Shown: positions 1 through 9,600 of the stretch, in pieces | How positions within the stretch are numbered: the stretch's first letter is position 1 | Layout of the letters: the number at the start of each line of letters is the position of its first letter | Origin: Thiomicrorhabdus indica | Lineage (GTDB): Bacteria > Pseudomonadota > Gammaproteobacteria > Thiomicrospirales > Thiomicrospiraceae | DNA length: 64,000 nt | Direction of reading: 5' to 3' | Assembly (NCBI RefSeq): GCF_004293625.1 | Contig: NZ_CP033040.1 | Location: 434,001 to 498,000, forward strand | Notes under the pieces: generated by a model | The model's database searches: none | What the model was told of the DNA's origin: nothing | The model's input: only the letters and a program-made list of their open reading frames with translations | Translations under genes and position numbers: made by a program

Positions 1-461
1 TGTTCAAATTTCCCCAAAGTTTTGTCGAGAGTGGTTTGTCCAAGACAAGTATATTCTGTTAAGGCATCTTGCGGTTCAGTTGGTTGCTGTTTGTCTTTGT
101 CACCGTATTTGTCTTTTTTGTAAAGCAGTGGTTTGTCAATGTTACCGGCCGGTAAACTCCAGCCACGTGTTAAGGCTAGATAGGTTTTTTGTAGACTGTG
201 GTTTTGGAATTGTTCACCTAAACATCTTGCTGAATCAGAATCTAAAGCAAACAATAATAATCCTGAAGTTGCCTTGTCTAAACGGTGTACAGGAAATACC
301 GGCCGGTTGATTTCATCACGAGTGAGTTGCACCGCAAATTGCGTTTCGTGTTTGTCTATTGGTGAGCGGTGAACGAGTAAACCGGCTGGTTTATGTATCG
401 CGACTAAGCAATCGTCTTGGTAAAGTATTTTGAAACTTTGTAAATAGCAATGCGTTTGCAT
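1..461 (-). CDS. truC: tRNA pseudouridine synthase, TruC-like (3' end outside window)
   Basis: The minus-strand reading frame starts with ATG at 461 and runs off the left edge, so about 153 N-terminal codons are visible. The product begins MQTHCYLQSFKILYQDD and has the KPAGLLVHRS segment and the HRLDKATSGLLLFA motif. The aspartate of HRLD is the catalytic residue of the RluA/RsuA/TruC pseudouridine synthases. The absence of an N-terminal S4 domain and the KPxGxLVHRS stretch favour TruC, which modifies U65 of tRNA, over RluA or RluC. Two ACCGGCCGGT palindromes lie inside the gene (144-153 and 298-307). It is divergent from the downstream permease gene. Assignment to TruC rather than another RluA-family member is likely but not certain. 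Confidence 0.82.
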   Translation of the reverse strand, partial: MQTHCYLQSFKILYQDDCLVAIHKPAGLLVHRSPIDKHETQFAVQLTRDEINRPVFPVHRLDKATSGLLLFALDSDSARCLGEQFQNHSLQKTYLALTRGWSLPAGNIDKPLLYKKDKYGDKDKQQPTEPQDALTEYTCLGQTTLDKTLGKFE

Positions 462-519
462 TTGTTTTTCCTGTGCTTAAACTTTGTGCGTATTTTAAAT
501 CTTTAATTTGGGAAAGCCT

Positions 520-1266
520 GTGGAATTTACGACGATTGAGTGGGTGCTAATTGCACTGATTTTTGTTTGGACTGGATTTGTTCGTACTGGGCTAGGGTTT
601 GGTGGGGCTGCACTGGGTTTGCCATTCATGTTAATGATTGAGGACAATCTGCTTTATTGGTTGCCAATTATTGGCGTGCATTTACTTTTTTTCTCAAGTC
701 TGACATTGAGTAAGGCACTAAAGCAAGTCGATTGGGATTATTTGAAACGCAGTTTGGGTTGGATTTTGCCGCCAACTTTGTTGGGGGTGTTTGGTTTAGT
801 GAGTTTGCCAACGAGTTGGTTAGTCATTTTTGTCTATAGTATTACCATTTTTTACGCCTTGATGTGGATGCTAGATAAGGCCATTCATTCGGAAAATTCG
901 TGGGTAGATAGAACCTTGCTAGTTTTAGGTGGGTATGTCGCTGGCACGAGTCTGACAGGGGCGCCATTAATGGTTGCGGTGTTTGCACGTCATGTTGCAG
1001 CAAATTTATTGCGAAATACGTTATTTGTTTTGTGGTTTATTTTGGTGACTATCAAGATGAGTACGTTTGTTATCTTGGATGTGACGATAGAGTTTCAAAC
1101 GGCATTAATGTTGATTCCGGTGGCGGCAATAGGCCATATTGTTGGACTGAAGGCGCATGAATTTATCTTGCATAACAACAGTTTATTTAAGCGTGTAATG
1201 GGTGGTATGTTGCTGGTGGTTAGCTCAATTGGCTTAATTGTGACCTTGTTAAATGGCAGTTTTTAA
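520..1266 (+). CDS. TSUP (TauE/SafE, DUF81) family membrane permease
   Basis: The product is a hydrophobic protein of about 248 residues with roughly eight predicted membrane segments. It has the TSUP hallmark of two related halves with glycine-rich starts (GLGFGGAALGLP near the N-terminus, GGYVAGTSLTGAPLMV in the second half). TSUP proteins move sulfite, sulfoacetate or other organosulfur anions across the inner membrane; the substrate here cannot be read from sequence. I chose the GTG at 520 because GGGAAAG lies at a good distance upstream; the in-frame TTG at 508 is an alternative. The gene stands alone between truC and the tRNA-tuf operon. Confidence 0.8.
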   Translation: MEFTTIEWVLIALIFVWTGFVRTGLGFGGAALGLPFMLMIEDNLLYWLPIIGVHLLFFSSLTLSKALKQVDWDYLKRSLGWILPPTLLGVFGLVSLPTSWLVIFVYSITIFYALMWMLDKAIHSENSWVDRTLLVLGGYVAGTSLTGAPLMVAVFARHVAANLLRNTLFVLWFILVTIKMSTFVILDVTIEFQTALMLIPVAAIGHIVGLKAHEFILHNNSLFKRVMGGMLLVVSSIGLIVTLLNGSF

Positions 1267-1285
1267 ATTTTTTTTAAAAAAAGAC

Positions 1286-1313
1286 TTGTCATTTGTAAAG
1301 AAAGCCCTAAAAT
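1286..1313 (+). promoter_or_regulatory. Upstream promoter of the tRNA-tuf operon (P1)
   Basis: TTGTCA at 1286-1291 and TAAAAT at 1308-1313 are separated by 16 bp. The box is followed by ACGCACCC, a GC-containing discriminator of the kind seen at stringently controlled promoters. It lies about 110 bp upstream of tRNA-Tyr and in tandem with a stronger promoter. Confidence 0.5.
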
Positions 1314-1378
1314 ACGCACCCAGTTGAAGAGGCCAAGTCAGACATCTGATGCACTTTGACTCGTTTCTAAGGAATTTG

Positions 1379-1407
1379 TTGACACTCAGTTAAAAAACTT
1401 TAGAATA
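1379..1407 (+). promoter_or_regulatory. Main promoter of the tRNA-Tyr/Gly/Thr-tuf operon (P2)
   Basis: A consensus TTGACA at 1379-1384 is followed after exactly 17 bp by AGAATA (1402-1407) and then CGCACA. The predicted start falls just before the first base of tRNA-Tyr at 1421. This is a textbook sigma-70 layout for a stable-RNA operon. Confidence 0.75.
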
Positions 1408-1420
1408 CGCACAACAATTT

Positions 1421-1505
1421 GGAGGGTTTCCCGAGCGGCCAAAGGGGGCAGACTGTAAATCTGCTGGCTATGCCTTCGATGGTTCGAATCCATCACCCTC
1501 CACCA
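1421..1505 (+). tRNA. tRNA-Tyr (anticodon GTA)
   Basis: The acceptor arm GGAGGGT pairs with ACCCTCC, followed by discriminator A and an encoded CCA (1503-1505). The anticodon stem-loop reads CAGACTGTAAATCTG, giving anticodon GTA. The long variable arm is the class II form expected for bacterial tRNA-Tyr, and the T arm has GGTTCGAATCC. It is the first gene of the operon; E. coli has the related order thrU-tyrU-glyT-thrT-tufB. Confidence 0.95.
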
Positions 1506-1506
1506 T

Positions 1507-1581
1507 GCGGGTATCGTATAATGGCTATTACCTCGGCCTTCCAAGCCGATGATGGGGGTTCGATTCCGCCTACCCGCTCCA
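1507..1581 (+). tRNA. tRNA-Gly (anticodon TCC)
   Basis: GCGGGTA pairs with TACCCGC (1571-1577), followed by T and the encoded CCA. The anticodon loop CTTCCAA gives TCC. The gene begins one base after tRNA-Tyr, so both must come from one transcript. Confidence 0.95.
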
Positions 1582-1590
1582 GTTTTTAGA

Positions 1591-1628
1591 AAGCTCTCTT
1601 GTGACTTGTTGTCTAGGAGGGCTTTTTT
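1591..1628 (+). terminator. Terminator-like hairpin between tRNA-Gly and tRNA-Thr
   Basis: AAGCTCTC (1591-1598) can pair with GAGGGCTT (1617-1624) with one G-U pair, followed by a run of six T ending at 1628. Because tRNA-Thr and tuf lie directly downstream without an obvious new promoter, it probably attenuates rather than fully stops transcription. Confidence 0.5.
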
Positions 1629-1638
1629 AATAAATACC

Positions 1639-1714
1639 GCTTCCATAGCTCAGTCGGTAGAGCGCATCCATGGTAAGGATGAGGTCGCCAGTTCGATCCT
1701 GGCTGGAAGCTCCA
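1639..1714 (+). tRNA. tRNA-Thr (anticodon GGT)
   Basis: GCTTCCA pairs with TGGAAGC, followed by T and the encoded CCA at 1712-1714. The anticodon loop ATGGTAA gives GGT. The gene is directly upstream of tuf, as thrT is in E. coli. No counterpart of E. coli thrU is present in this cluster. Confidence 0.95.
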
Positions 1715-1791
1715 TTTATCTTTTGATTTTTCACAAAAGCCGACGATTTCTGCCGAAAGGTTGGGTCGCAGCTAACATGGAGTTTGCAATC

Positions 1792-2976
1792 ATGGCAAAA
1801 GAAAAGTTTGAACGTTCCAAGCCGCACGTTAACGTAGGTACTATCGGTCACGTTGACCATGGTAAAACGACTCTAACTGCGGCACTAACTATCGTACAGG
1901 GTGCGAAATTTGGTGGTGATGTAAAAGATTACGCAAACATCGATAACGCTCCAGAAGAGCGTGAGCGTGGTATCACAATCTCAACAGCACACGTTGAGTA
2001 TGAATCAGAAACACGTCACTATGCACACGTAGACTGCCCAGGGCACGCTGACTATGTTAAAAACATGATCACTGGTGCTGCACAGATGGACGGTGCGATT
2101 CTAGTATGTTCAGCAGCAGATGGCCCGATGCCACAAACTCGTGAGCACATCCTGCTTTCACGTCAGGTTGGTGTTCCTTACATCGTCGTATTCCTAAACA
2201 AAGCGGATATGGTTGACGATGAAGAGCTACTAGAACTAGTAGAAATGGAAGTTCGTGAGCTACTAGACGAGTACGAATTCCCAGGTGACGATACGCCAGT
2301 AATCATCGGTTCAGCTCTAAAAGCAATCGAAGGTGATGCAGCATACGTTGAGAAGATCGGTGAACTAGTTGAAGCTCTAGATACTTACATTCCAGAGCCA
2401 ACTCGTGAAACTGACAAGCCATTCCTAATGCCTGTAGAAGATATCTTCTCAATCCAAGGTCGTGGAACGGTAGCAACAGGACGTGTTGAGACAGGTGTTG
2501 TTAAGGTTGGTGAAGAGATCGAGATCGTTGGTATCCGTGATACTCAAACAACTACAGTAACGGGTGTTGAAATGTTCCGTAAACTGCTTGATCAAGGTGA
2601 AGCAGGTGATAACGTAGGTATCCTGCTACGTGGTACGAAGCGTGAAGACATTGAGCGTGGTCAAGTACTAGCGCACAAAGGTACAGTTACTCCACACACT
2701 AAGTTTGAAGCTGAAGTATACGTACTATCAAAAGACGAAGGTGGACGTCACACTCCATTCTTCAACGGTTACCGTCCACAGTTCTACTTCCGTACAACGG
2801 ATGTAACGGGTGCGTGTGAACTACCAGCAGGAACAGAAATGGTAATGCCTGGTGATAACGTACAAATGACTGTAGAGTTGATCAACCCAATCGCAATGGC
2901 AGACGGTCTACGTTTCGCTATCCGTGAAGGTGGTCGTACAGTTGGTGCGGGTGTTGTTGCGAAAATTATCGACTAA
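1792..2976 (+). CDS. tuf: Elongation factor Tu, copy 1
   Basis: The 394-residue EF-Tu brings aminoacyl-tRNA to the ribosome with GTP. The G1 motif GHVDHGKT, the G3 motif DCPGHADY and the G4 motif NKAD are all intact, followed by the two beta-barrel domains. I chose ATG 1792 because it gives the universal [17 protein letters not shown] start with GGAG nine bases upstream; the frame is open further upstream through tRNA-Thr but that is not coding. The protein appears identical to the second copy at 18216-19400, and the DNA differs only at scattered synonymous sites, which suggests gene conversion. Leucine is encoded mostly by CTA. It is cotranscribed with the upstream tRNAs. Confidence 0.98.
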   Translation: MAKEKFERSKPHVNVGTIGHVDHGKTTLTAALTIVQGAKFGGDVKDYANIDNAPEERERGITISTAHVEYESETRHYAHVDCPGHADYVKNMITGAAQMDGAILVCSAADGPMPQTREHILLSRQVGVPYIVVFLNKADMVDDEELLELVEMEVRELLDEYEFPGDDTPVIIGSALKAIEGDAAYVEKIGELVEALDTYIPEPTRETDKPFLMPVEDIFSIQGRGTVATGRVETGVVKVGEEIEIVGIRDTQTTTVTGVEMFRKLLDQGEAGDNVGILLRGTKREDIERGQVLAHKGTVTPHTKFEAEVYVLSKDEGGRHTPFFNGYRPQFYFRTTDVTGACELPAGTEMVMPGDNVQMTVELINPIAMADGLRFAIREGGRTVGAGVVAKIID

Positions 2977-2982
2977 TTAACA

Positions 2983-3011
2983 TTGCACTAGTAAAAAAAG
3001 CGCTGTATAAT
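2983..3011 (+). promoter_or_regulatory. Promoter of tRNA-Trp-secE-nusG, overlapping a terminator
   Basis: TTGCAC at 2983-2988 and a perfect TATAAT at 3006-3011 are separated by exactly 17 bp, ending 24 bp before tRNA-Trp. The -10 box lies within the loop of the tuf terminator hairpin (2993-3022), so the same DNA appears to end the tuf transcript and start the next. Confidence 0.75.
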
Positions 3012-3022
3012 GCGCTTTTTTT
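2993..3022 (+). terminator. Rho-independent terminator of tuf copy 1
   Basis: Seven A and GCGC (2993-3003) pair perfectly with GCGC and seven T (3012-3022) around the eight-base loop TGTATAAT. The stem ends in the T run needed for intrinsic termination. The A-run/T-run symmetry means it could also act on the other strand. Confidence 0.8.
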
Positions 3023-3035
3023 ATGAAAGCCCTAC

Positions 3036-3112
3036 AGGGGTATAGCTCCAATTGGTAGAGCACCGGATTCCAAATCCGGGTGTTGGGGGTTCGAATCCCT
3101 CTACCCCTGCCA
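3036..3112 (+). tRNA. tRNA-Trp (anticodon CCA)
   Basis: AGGGGTA pairs with TACCCCT, followed by discriminator G and the encoded CCA (3110-3112). The anticodon loop TTCCAAA gives CCA. Placement between tuf and secE is conserved in many gammaproteobacteria. Confidence 0.95.
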
Positions 3113-3120
3113 TACATATA

Positions 3121-3160
3121 ACGACTCGTATTTCTTTGAAGAGATACGGGTCGTTTTTTT
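3121..3160 (+). terminator. Hairpin with T run between tRNA-Trp and secE
   Basis: A 14-bp stem (3121-3134 with 3141-3154, two G-U pairs) closes the loop TTTGAA and is followed by seven T. Its start codon distance to secE is only about 20 bases and no new promoter is seen between them, so read-through must feed secE-nusG; the hairpin would release tRNA-Trp from most transcripts. Confidence 0.75.
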
Positions 3161-3178
3161 AGTTTAAGCTGAAGATTT

Positions 3179-3556
3179 ATGAGTAAAGAAGTCGAAAGTT
3201 CGAAAGGTAATTCCCTGGATACCATTAAATTATTAGCATCTATTGGTGTTTTAGTTGCAACTTTGATTGGTTATTACACTTATGATCAAGCGCATGCTGT
3301 TGTTCGTGTTCTTGGACTGGTTGCAGGTGTATTGGTGTCACTGTTTATTCTTTATCAAACAGCAAAAGGGAAAAGCTGGTTTCAGTACTTAAATCTAGCT
3401 AAGCGAGAAGTGCGTCAAGTAGTTTGGCCAACGCGTCCTGAGACAGTGCAAATGACTTTGATTGTCTTTGTGGTAGTTATTTTGATGGGTATCTTTCTAT
3501 GGTTGATTGACATGTTCTTTTTATGGGCAGTCAAGCTATTAACAGGACAGGGATAA
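3179..3556 (+). CDS. secE: Preprotein translocase subunit SecE
   Basis: The 125-residue protein has three membrane segments (about residues 15-37, 42-62 and 84-118) like the three-span enteric SecE. The conserved cytoplasmic stretch KREVRQVVWPTRPET precedes the last span. It clamps SecY in the SecYEG channel. The ribosome binding site is weak. nusG starts three bases after the stop codon, giving the usual secE-nusG pair. Confidence 0.95.
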   Translation: MSKEVESSKGNSLDTIKLLASIGVLVATLIGYYTYDQAHAVVRVLGLVAGVLVSLFILYQTAKGKSWFQYLNLAKREVRQVVWPTRPETVQMTLIVFVVVILMGIFLWLIDMFFLWAVKLLTGQG

Positions 3557-3559
3557 CAA

Positions 3560-4093
3560 ATGGCACAAAGATGGTATGTAGTTCACGCTTATTCTGGTTA
3601 TGAGAATAAAGTCAAAGAAGGTTTGCGCGAATATGCTGAGCGTGCTGAGCTGGACAAAATGTTCGGTGAAATTTTAGTTCCTTCGGAAGAAGTTGTTGAG
3701 ATTCGCGACGGAAAGAAGCGTACTTCTGAGCGTAAATTCTTTCCGGGTTATGTTTTAGTTCAGATGGAAATGAATGAAGATACTTGGCATCTGGTGAAAA
3801 GTGTTCCAAATGTCATGGGCTTTATCGGTGGAACGTCTGATCGTCCAGCACCGATTTCACAGGCTGAAGCAGATCGAATTCTGCAGCGTGTGAATACGAA
3901 GGATGAGAAACCTCGTCCTAAGGTTATTTACGAACCAGGTGAGATGGTTCGTGTTATCGATGGTCCCTTCAAAGATTTTGAGGCGGTTGTTGAAGGTGTG
4001 GATTACGAGAAAAATAAATTACAGGTTTCTGTTTTGATTTTTGGTCGTTCTACACCAGTTGAGCTTGAGTTTACGCAAGTAGAGAAAAGCTAA
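3560..4093 (+). CDS. nusG: Transcription termination/antitermination factor NusG
   Basis: The 177-residue product starts [19 protein letters not shown], the NusG N-terminal domain that binds the beta' clamp. The C-terminal KOW domain ([20 protein letters not shown]) contacts S10 or Rho. Length and sequence match the family closely, and it follows secE directly. Confidence 0.97.
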   Translation: MAQRWYVVHAYSGYENKVKEGLREYAERAELDKMFGEILVPSEEVVEIRDGKKRTSERKFFPGYVLVQMEMNEDTWHLVKSVPNVMGFIGGTSDRPAPISQAEADRILQRVNTKDEKPRPKVIYEPGEMVRVIDGPFKDFEAVVEGVDYEKNKLQVSVLIFGRSTPVELEFTQVEKS

Positions 4094-4115
4094 AATTTTT
4101 AATCGGGAAGTGAAA

Positions 4116-4131
4116 AGTATCAAACGATACT
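4116..4131 (+). promoter_or_regulatory. Small hairpin in the rplK leader
   Basis: AGTATC and GATACT pair around AAAC in the 72-base nusG-rplK spacer. L1 is known to repress the L11 operon by binding its leader in E. coli; this hairpin is the only structured element here, but I do not see enough of the L1 motif to claim it as the site. Confidence 0.3.
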
Positions 4132-4165
4132 GAGTAATGTTTGACCCAAAACGGAGAAAGCTAAA

Positions 4166-4594
4166 ATGGCTAAGAAAATTGATGGTTACATCAAGCTTCA
4201 AATCGGAGCTGGTAATGCAAACCCTAGTCCACCGGTTGGTCCTGCGCTAGGTCAACACGGTGTTAACATCATGGAGTTCTGTAAGGCGTTCAATGCGCAA
4301 ACTCAGAGCATGGAAAAAGGACTTCCAATTCCTGTTGTTATCACTGTATTTAGTGATAAATCATTCACGTTTGTTACCAAGACTCCTCCAGCGTCAGTTC
4401 TTTTGAAAAAAGCGGCTGGTATTAAGTCAGGTTCTGCAGTTCCTAATATGGATAAAGTTGGTACGGTAACTCGTGCGCAACTTGAAGAAATTGCAAACAC
4501 TAAAATGGCTGATTTGAACGCAAACGATCTAGATACTGCGGTTAAAATTATCGCTGGTTCTGCTCGTTCTATGGGTCTAAATGTAGAGGGTTAA
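4166..4594 (+). CDS. rplK: 50S ribosomal protein L11
   Basis: The 142-residue product has the L11 signatures [19 protein letters not shown] and the C-terminal [12 protein letters not shown]11 binds the 23S GTPase centre. A GGAG lies ahead of the ATG, and rplA follows after four bases. Confidence 0.98.
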   Translation: MAKKIDGYIKLQIGAGNANPSPPVGPALGQHGVNIMEFCKAFNAQTQSMEKGLPIPVVITVFSDKSFTFVTKTPPASVLLKKAAGIKSGSAVPNMDKVGTVTRAQLEEIANTKMADLNANDLDTAVKIIAGSARSMGLNVEG

Positions 4595-4598
4595 TAGA

Positions 4599-5288
4599 AT
4601 GGCAAAACTAACTAAAAAACAAAAGCTAATCGCTGAAAAAGTAGATGCAACTAAATCATATGATGTAGTTGAAGGTTTCGACTTGGTAAAAGAGCTTGCA
4701 ACAGCAAAATTCACTGAATCTGTTGATGTTGCAATTCGTCTAGGTATCGATCCACGTAAATCTGACCAGGTTGTGCGTGGCGCAACGGTTATGCCTAACG
4801 GTACTGGTAAAGATGTTCGTGTAGCAGTTTTTACTGGTGAAGCGAATGAAGCAGCGGCTAAAGAAGCAGGTGCTGACTTTGTTGGTATGGATGAGCTAGC
4901 AGCTGAAATTAAAGGCGGCATGATGGATTTTGATGTGGTAATCGCATCTCCAGATGCTATGCGTGTTGTCGGTATGCTAGGTCAGGTTCTAGGTCCTCGT
5001 GGTCTTATGCCTAACCCTAAGACTGGTACGGTAACTCCTGATGTTGTTGGAGCAATCCAAAAAGCGAAAGCCGGTCAGGTTCGTTTCCGTGCAGATAAGT
5101 CTGGTATCGTTCACGCGTCTATCGGTACAGTTGCATTTGATGCTGATAAGCTGAAAGAAAACTTAAATGCCTTAATGGATGACCTTAACAAAGCAAAACC
5201 AGCTTCTGCTAAAGGTACATACGTTAAGAAAGTGACTGTTTCTTCAACTATGGGTCCAGGCCTAACAGTTGATCAGTCATCACTATAA
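4599..5288 (+). CDS. rplA: 50S ribosomal protein L1
   Basis: The 229-residue product contains the L1 motif [20 protein letters not shown]. It forms the L1 stalk at the ribosomal E site and in many bacteria autoregulates rplKA by binding the mRNA leader. It ends where the long rplJ leader begins. Confidence 0.98.
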   Translation: MAKLTKKQKLIAEKVDATKSYDVVEGFDLVKELATAKFTESVDVAIRLGIDPRKSDQVVRGATVMPNGTGKDVRVAVFTGEANEAAAKEAGADFVGMDELAAEIKGGMMDFDVVIASPDAMRVVGMLGQVLGPRGLMPNPKTGTVTPDVVGAIQKAKAGQVRFRADKSGIVHASIGTVAFDADKLKENLNALMDDLNKAKPASAKGTYVKKVTVSSTMGPGLTVDQSSL

Positions 5289-5468
5289 TGATGGTTGCGC
5301 CTAATAAATTAGGTGCAGGCATTATTTGCGAATTGGGTCTCCAATCTAATTTGATTTGTGAGTGCCCATCGCAGACCGTAGGTGAGTGTAAAGCACACTC
5401 TTAATCTTATTAAGCCTACGTAGATGGTCCGGTTTGATAGGCCACTATCAAACTTTAATGGAGGTTAT
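5289..5468 (+). promoter_or_regulatory. Structured rplJ leader, candidate L10(L12)4 autoregulatory RNA
   Basis: The 180-base spacer ahead of rplJ is unusually long for this cluster. It contains a 9-bp hairpin (5296-5304 with 5309-5317, loop TAAA). It also has CCGTAGGTGAG and GCCTACGTAGATGGTC segments that can pair around an inner AGTG/CACT-containing stem, as in the known L10 leader of Proteobacteria. In E. coli the L10-L12 complex binds this leader and represses rplJL translation. Recognition rests on position and these segments. Confidence 0.65.
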
Positions 5469-5963
5469 ATGGCACTCAATATCGAAGATAAAAAGCTTAT
5501 TGTTGAAGAAGTGTCTGCAGTTGCTGCAGAAGCTGGTTCAATGGTTGCAGCTGAATATCGTGGTTTGACTGTAGAGCAATTAACCAACCTTCGTGCTGCA
5601 GCTCGTGAAGCGAATGTGCAAATTCGTGTTGTTAAAAACACGCTTGCACGTCGTGCGATTCAAGGTACGAAATTTGAAGACATGGCTGATTCTTTTACGG
5701 GTCCGCTTATCTATGCATTCTCTGGTGAAGAGCTAGGTAATGCTGCGCGTGTTTTCAAAAACTTCGCAAAAGACAATGATGCTCTTGTTGTGCGTTCACT
5801 ATCGATTGGTGAAGGTTGCATGGGTCCAGAGTCACTAGCGCAAGTTGCTGCTCTACCTACTTACGATGAAGCAGTTGCGAAACTTCTATTTGTTATGAAA
5901 GAGCCTGTTGCAAAACTTGCTCGCGCACTTACTGCGATCAAAGAACAAAAAGAAGCGGCTTAA
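5469..5963 (+). CDS. rplJ: 50S ribosomal protein L10
   Basis: The 164-residue L10 anchors the L7/L12 stalk. The product starts MALNIEDKKLIVEEVS with a GGAGG close ahead of ATG 5469; an in-frame upstream start at 5424 would read into the leader and is rejected. The C-terminal helix ARALTAIKEQKEAA is the L7/L12 dimer binding segment. Confidence 0.97.
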   Translation: MALNIEDKKLIVEEVSAVAAEAGSMVAAEYRGLTVEQLTNLRAAAREANVQIRVVKNTLARRAIQGTKFEDMADSFTGPLIYAFSGEELGNAARVFKNFAKDNDALVVRSLSIGEGCMGPESLAQVAALPTYDEAVAKLLFVMKEPVAKLARALTAIKEQKEAA

Positions 5964-6015
5964 TTACCCTTTTTATAGTTTTTATATTAATCAGATTTAA
6001 TTTTTGGAGATTACA

Positions 6016-6384
6016 ATGTCTGTATCAAAAGATGATATTTTAAATGCAGTAGCTGAAATGTCTGTAATGGAAGTTGTTGAACTAGTTGAAGCAATGGAAG
6101 AAAAGTTCGGCGTTTCTGCTGCAGCAATGGTTGCAGCTGGTCCTGCAGCTGGTGGTGAAGCAGCTGAAGAGAAAACAGAATTCGACGTTATCCTAACTGG
6201 CGCTGGTGACAACAAAGTTGCTGCGATCAAAGCGGTACGTGGTGCAACTGGTCTTGGTCTTAAAGAAGCGAAAGCAGCTGTTGAAGGTGCTCCATTCACG
6301 CTTAAAGAAGCAGTGTCTAAGGAAGAAGCTGAAGCTATGGCTAACGACCTTAAAGAAGCTGGTATCGAAGTCGAAATCAAGTAA
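6016..6384 (+). CDS. rplL: 50S ribosomal protein L7/L12
   Basis: The 122-residue product has an N-terminal dimerisation domain, an Ala/Gly-rich hinge ([20 protein letters not shown]) and the C-terminal domain [20 protein letters not shown] that recruits translation GTPases. ATG 6016 has TTGGAGA at a good distance. Confidence 0.98.
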   Translation: MSVSKDDILNAVAEMSVMEVVELVEAMEEKFGVSAAAMVAAGPAAGGEAAEEKTEFDVILTGAGDNKVAAIKAVRGATGLGLKEAKAAVEGAPFTLKEAVSKEEAEAMANDLKEAGIEVEIK

Positions 6385-6417
6385 TTTTGGTTCGATAGCT
6401 GATAAACAGCATGAATT

Positions 6418-6444
6418 GGCTGGCGTTTTTGACGCCGGCCTTTT
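6418..6444 (+). terminator. Attenuator between rplL and rpoB
   Basis: GGCTGGCGT (6418-6426) pairs with ACGCCGGCC (6432-6440) with one G-U pair, followed by TTTT. The same place in E. coli carries a partial terminator that lowers rpoBC transcription relative to rplJL. The remaining spacer up to 6609 shows no clear promoter. Confidence 0.75.
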
Positions 6445-6609
6445 CTCGTTTTAACAGTGTGTAAAAGTGTGTTAGTAATCTGTTTATAAGTTGTGCATAA
6501 CTTTCGGAGCTACTACAGTTTTATGCATTCCCAATAACAAAATGTTAATTAAGATTGTTGCGAAGAGTGCTAAACACATCCAAGACAATCTACTTCGTTG
6601 AGGTAAGTG

Positions 6610-9600
6610 ATGACCTATTCTTTAACTGAAAAGAAACGCGTCCGTAAGAATTTTGCGGAACGCCCATCAATTCTTGAAGTTCCTTATTTGCTGTCTTTGC
6701 AAAAGGGTTCTTATCATGATTTTTTACAATTGGATAAGAAACCAGCAAACCTACAGTCAATCGGTTTGCATGCGGCATTCCAATCTGTATTTCCAATAAA
6801 CGGTGTAGCCGGTACCGCAGACCTTGAGTATGTGAATTACTATATTGGTCAACCTGAATTTGATGTCAAAGAATGTAAGCAGCGTGGTGTAACTTATGCT
6901 GCACCTTTACGTGTGAAAATGCGTTTGGTGTTGTTTGATAAAGATGCACCGGCCGGTAAACGTCCTGTTAAAGATGTTAAAGAGCAAGAAGTTTATTTGG
7001 GTGATATTCCATTAATGACGGATAACGGAACGTTTGTTATCAACGGTACTGAGCGTGTTATCGTGACTCAGCTACACCGTTCTCCAGGTGTCATCTTTGA
7101 CAGTGATAAAGGTAAGTCACACTCATCTGGTAAGTTGCTTTTTAATGCCCGTATTATTCCTTATCGTGGTTCTTGGTTGGATTTCGAATTTGACCATAAT
7201 GATTGTCTATTTACTCGTATTGACCGTCGCCGTAAGTTGCCTGTAACTGTGTTGCTTCGCGCAATGGGTTATAACAACGAAGAAATTCTTGAGCAGTTCT
7301 TTGTTTCAAATAAAGTGGAAGTGGGAGCGTCTTCATTTATTCTGAATCTTGAATATGACCAACTTAAAGGTCAAACAGCTGGTTTTGATGTTGAACACGA
7401 TGGTAAGAAGATTGTTGAGACAGGTAAGAAAATCACTGCCCGTACCATCAAACAGTTAAAAGAAGCCAATATCACTAAGGCAGATGTAACGCCTGAATTC
7501 CTATTAGGTAAAGTCTTAGCGTCTGGTGTTATGGACCAATCAACTGGTGAGCTAGTTGCCCGTACGAATGAAGTTCTAACTGCGGAAACAATTCAAAAAA
7601 TTTCAGGCATTAAAGGTGCGGAAATTCGAATTCTGTTTATCGATGAGTTGGAAAATGGTTCTTATATTTCAGATACATTGAACTTGGATACAACGACTTC
7701 TCAGTTAGAAGCTCAAACTGAAATTTATCGTATGATGCGCCCAGGTGAACCACCGACAAAAGAATCATCAGAAGCATTGTTCTCTAGCTTGTTCTTTGAC
7801 GAGGCTCGCTATGATCTTTCTTCTGTGGGTCGTATGAAATTAAACCGTCGTTTAGGGCGTAAAAATAATGATGGTTCATTAGTTCTTGAAAAAGATGATA
7901 TTACTGATGTTGTCCGTGAGTTGATTAATATTCGTAATGGTCTAAGCACAATTGATGATATTGATACTCTTGGTAACCGCCGTATTCGTGCTGTAGGTGA
8001 AATGGCAGAAAACGCTTTCCGAGTTGGTTTGGTCCGTGTAGAGCGTGCGGTTAAAGAGCGACTGAATCAGGCAGAATCTGATGGTCTTATGCCACAAGAT
8101 TTAATTAATGCTAAACCTGTTTCTGCAGCGATTAAAGAGTTTTTCGGTTCATCGCAGTTGTCACAATTTATGGACCAAGTTAACCCGCTTTCTGAGGTCA
8201 CTCACAAGCGACGTGTTTCCGCACTTGGGCCAGGTGGTCTAACTCGTGAACGTGCAGGGTTTGAGGTTCGAGATGTTCATCCGACGCACTATGGTCGCGT
8301 TTGCCCAATCGAAACGCCTGAAGGGCCAAACATCGGTTTGATCAATACACTGGCTATTTATGCGAAAACTAATGAATACGGTTTCTTGGAAACTCCATAC
8401 CGTAAGGTAGTCGATGGCGTTGTAACGGATGAAATTGAATACGTTTCAGCAATTGATGAAGCGCAGTTTGTTATCGCTCAGGCATCAGCAAATCTAGATG
8501 CTGATGGAAAGTTTATTGATAATCTTATTTCTGCTCGTCATCAAAATGAATTTACTTTGGCTGCGTCATCCGATATCAACTATATGGATGTTTCACCTAA
8601 GCAGATTGTTTCGGTTGCAGCGGCATTGATTCCGTTCCTTGAGCATGATGATGCTAACCGTGCCTTAATGGGTGCAAACATGCAGCGTCAAGCGGTTCCA
8701 TGTCTGCGTGCAGATAAACCGCTTGTTGGTACAGGTATCGAGAAAACGGTAGCGATTGACTCGGGTGTTACGGTTGTTGCAGATCGTGGCGGTGAGGTTC
8801 TGTCCTCGGATGCTTCACGTATTGTTGTTCGTGTAAGTAATGACGAGGTTCAAGAGGGTGAGTCGGGTGTTGATATCTATAACCTTGTTAAGTATCAGCG
8901 TTCAAACCAAAACACTTGTATTAATCAGAAGCCAATTGTAAAAGCGGGCGATATGATTTCTCGCGGTGATGTACTTGCTGATGGCCCATCTACTGATCTA
9001 GGTGAATTAGCACTTGGGCAAAACATGCGTATCGCGTTTATGCCTTGGAATGGTTACAACTTCGAGGATTCAATCCTAGTTTCAGAGCGTGTCGTGCAAG
9101 AAGATCGCTACACAACGATTCATATTGAAGAATTGACGTGTTTAGCTCGTGATACCAAACTTGGGCCTGAAGAAATCACTGCAGATATTCCAAACGTTTC
9201 TGAATCAGCACTAGGCCGTCTTGATGAGTGCGGTATCGTTCAAATCGGTGCTGAAGTTAAGCAAGGCGATATTCTGGTTGGTAAGGTCACTCCAAAAGGT
9301 GAAACTCAGCTAACGCCTGAAGAAAAGTTACTACGTGCAATCTTTGGTGAAAAAGCTTCAGATGTTAAAGATACTTCTTTACGTGTAACTAAGGGGGTTG
9401 AAGGGACTGTTATCGATGTTCAGGTCTTTACTCGTGAAGGCGTAGAGAAAGATGCGCGTGCGATTGAAATTCAAGATGAAGAGCTTGCGAAAATTCGTAA
9501 AGATATCAATGAGCAGTACCATATTCTTGAAGAAGATACTTATGCACGTGTTCGCCAAGTAATCAGTGGTAAGAACTTGGTTGATGGTACGAAAATTGAT

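Noticed and set aside
1549-1791. N-terminal extension of tuf copy 1
   Set aside because: The open frame runs through tRNA-Gly and tRNA-Thr; the conserved EF-Tu start is at 1792.
5283-5288. TATAAT at the end of rplA as a promoter for rplJL
   Set aside because: No -35 sequence at a suitable distance is present and the bases include the rplA stop codon.
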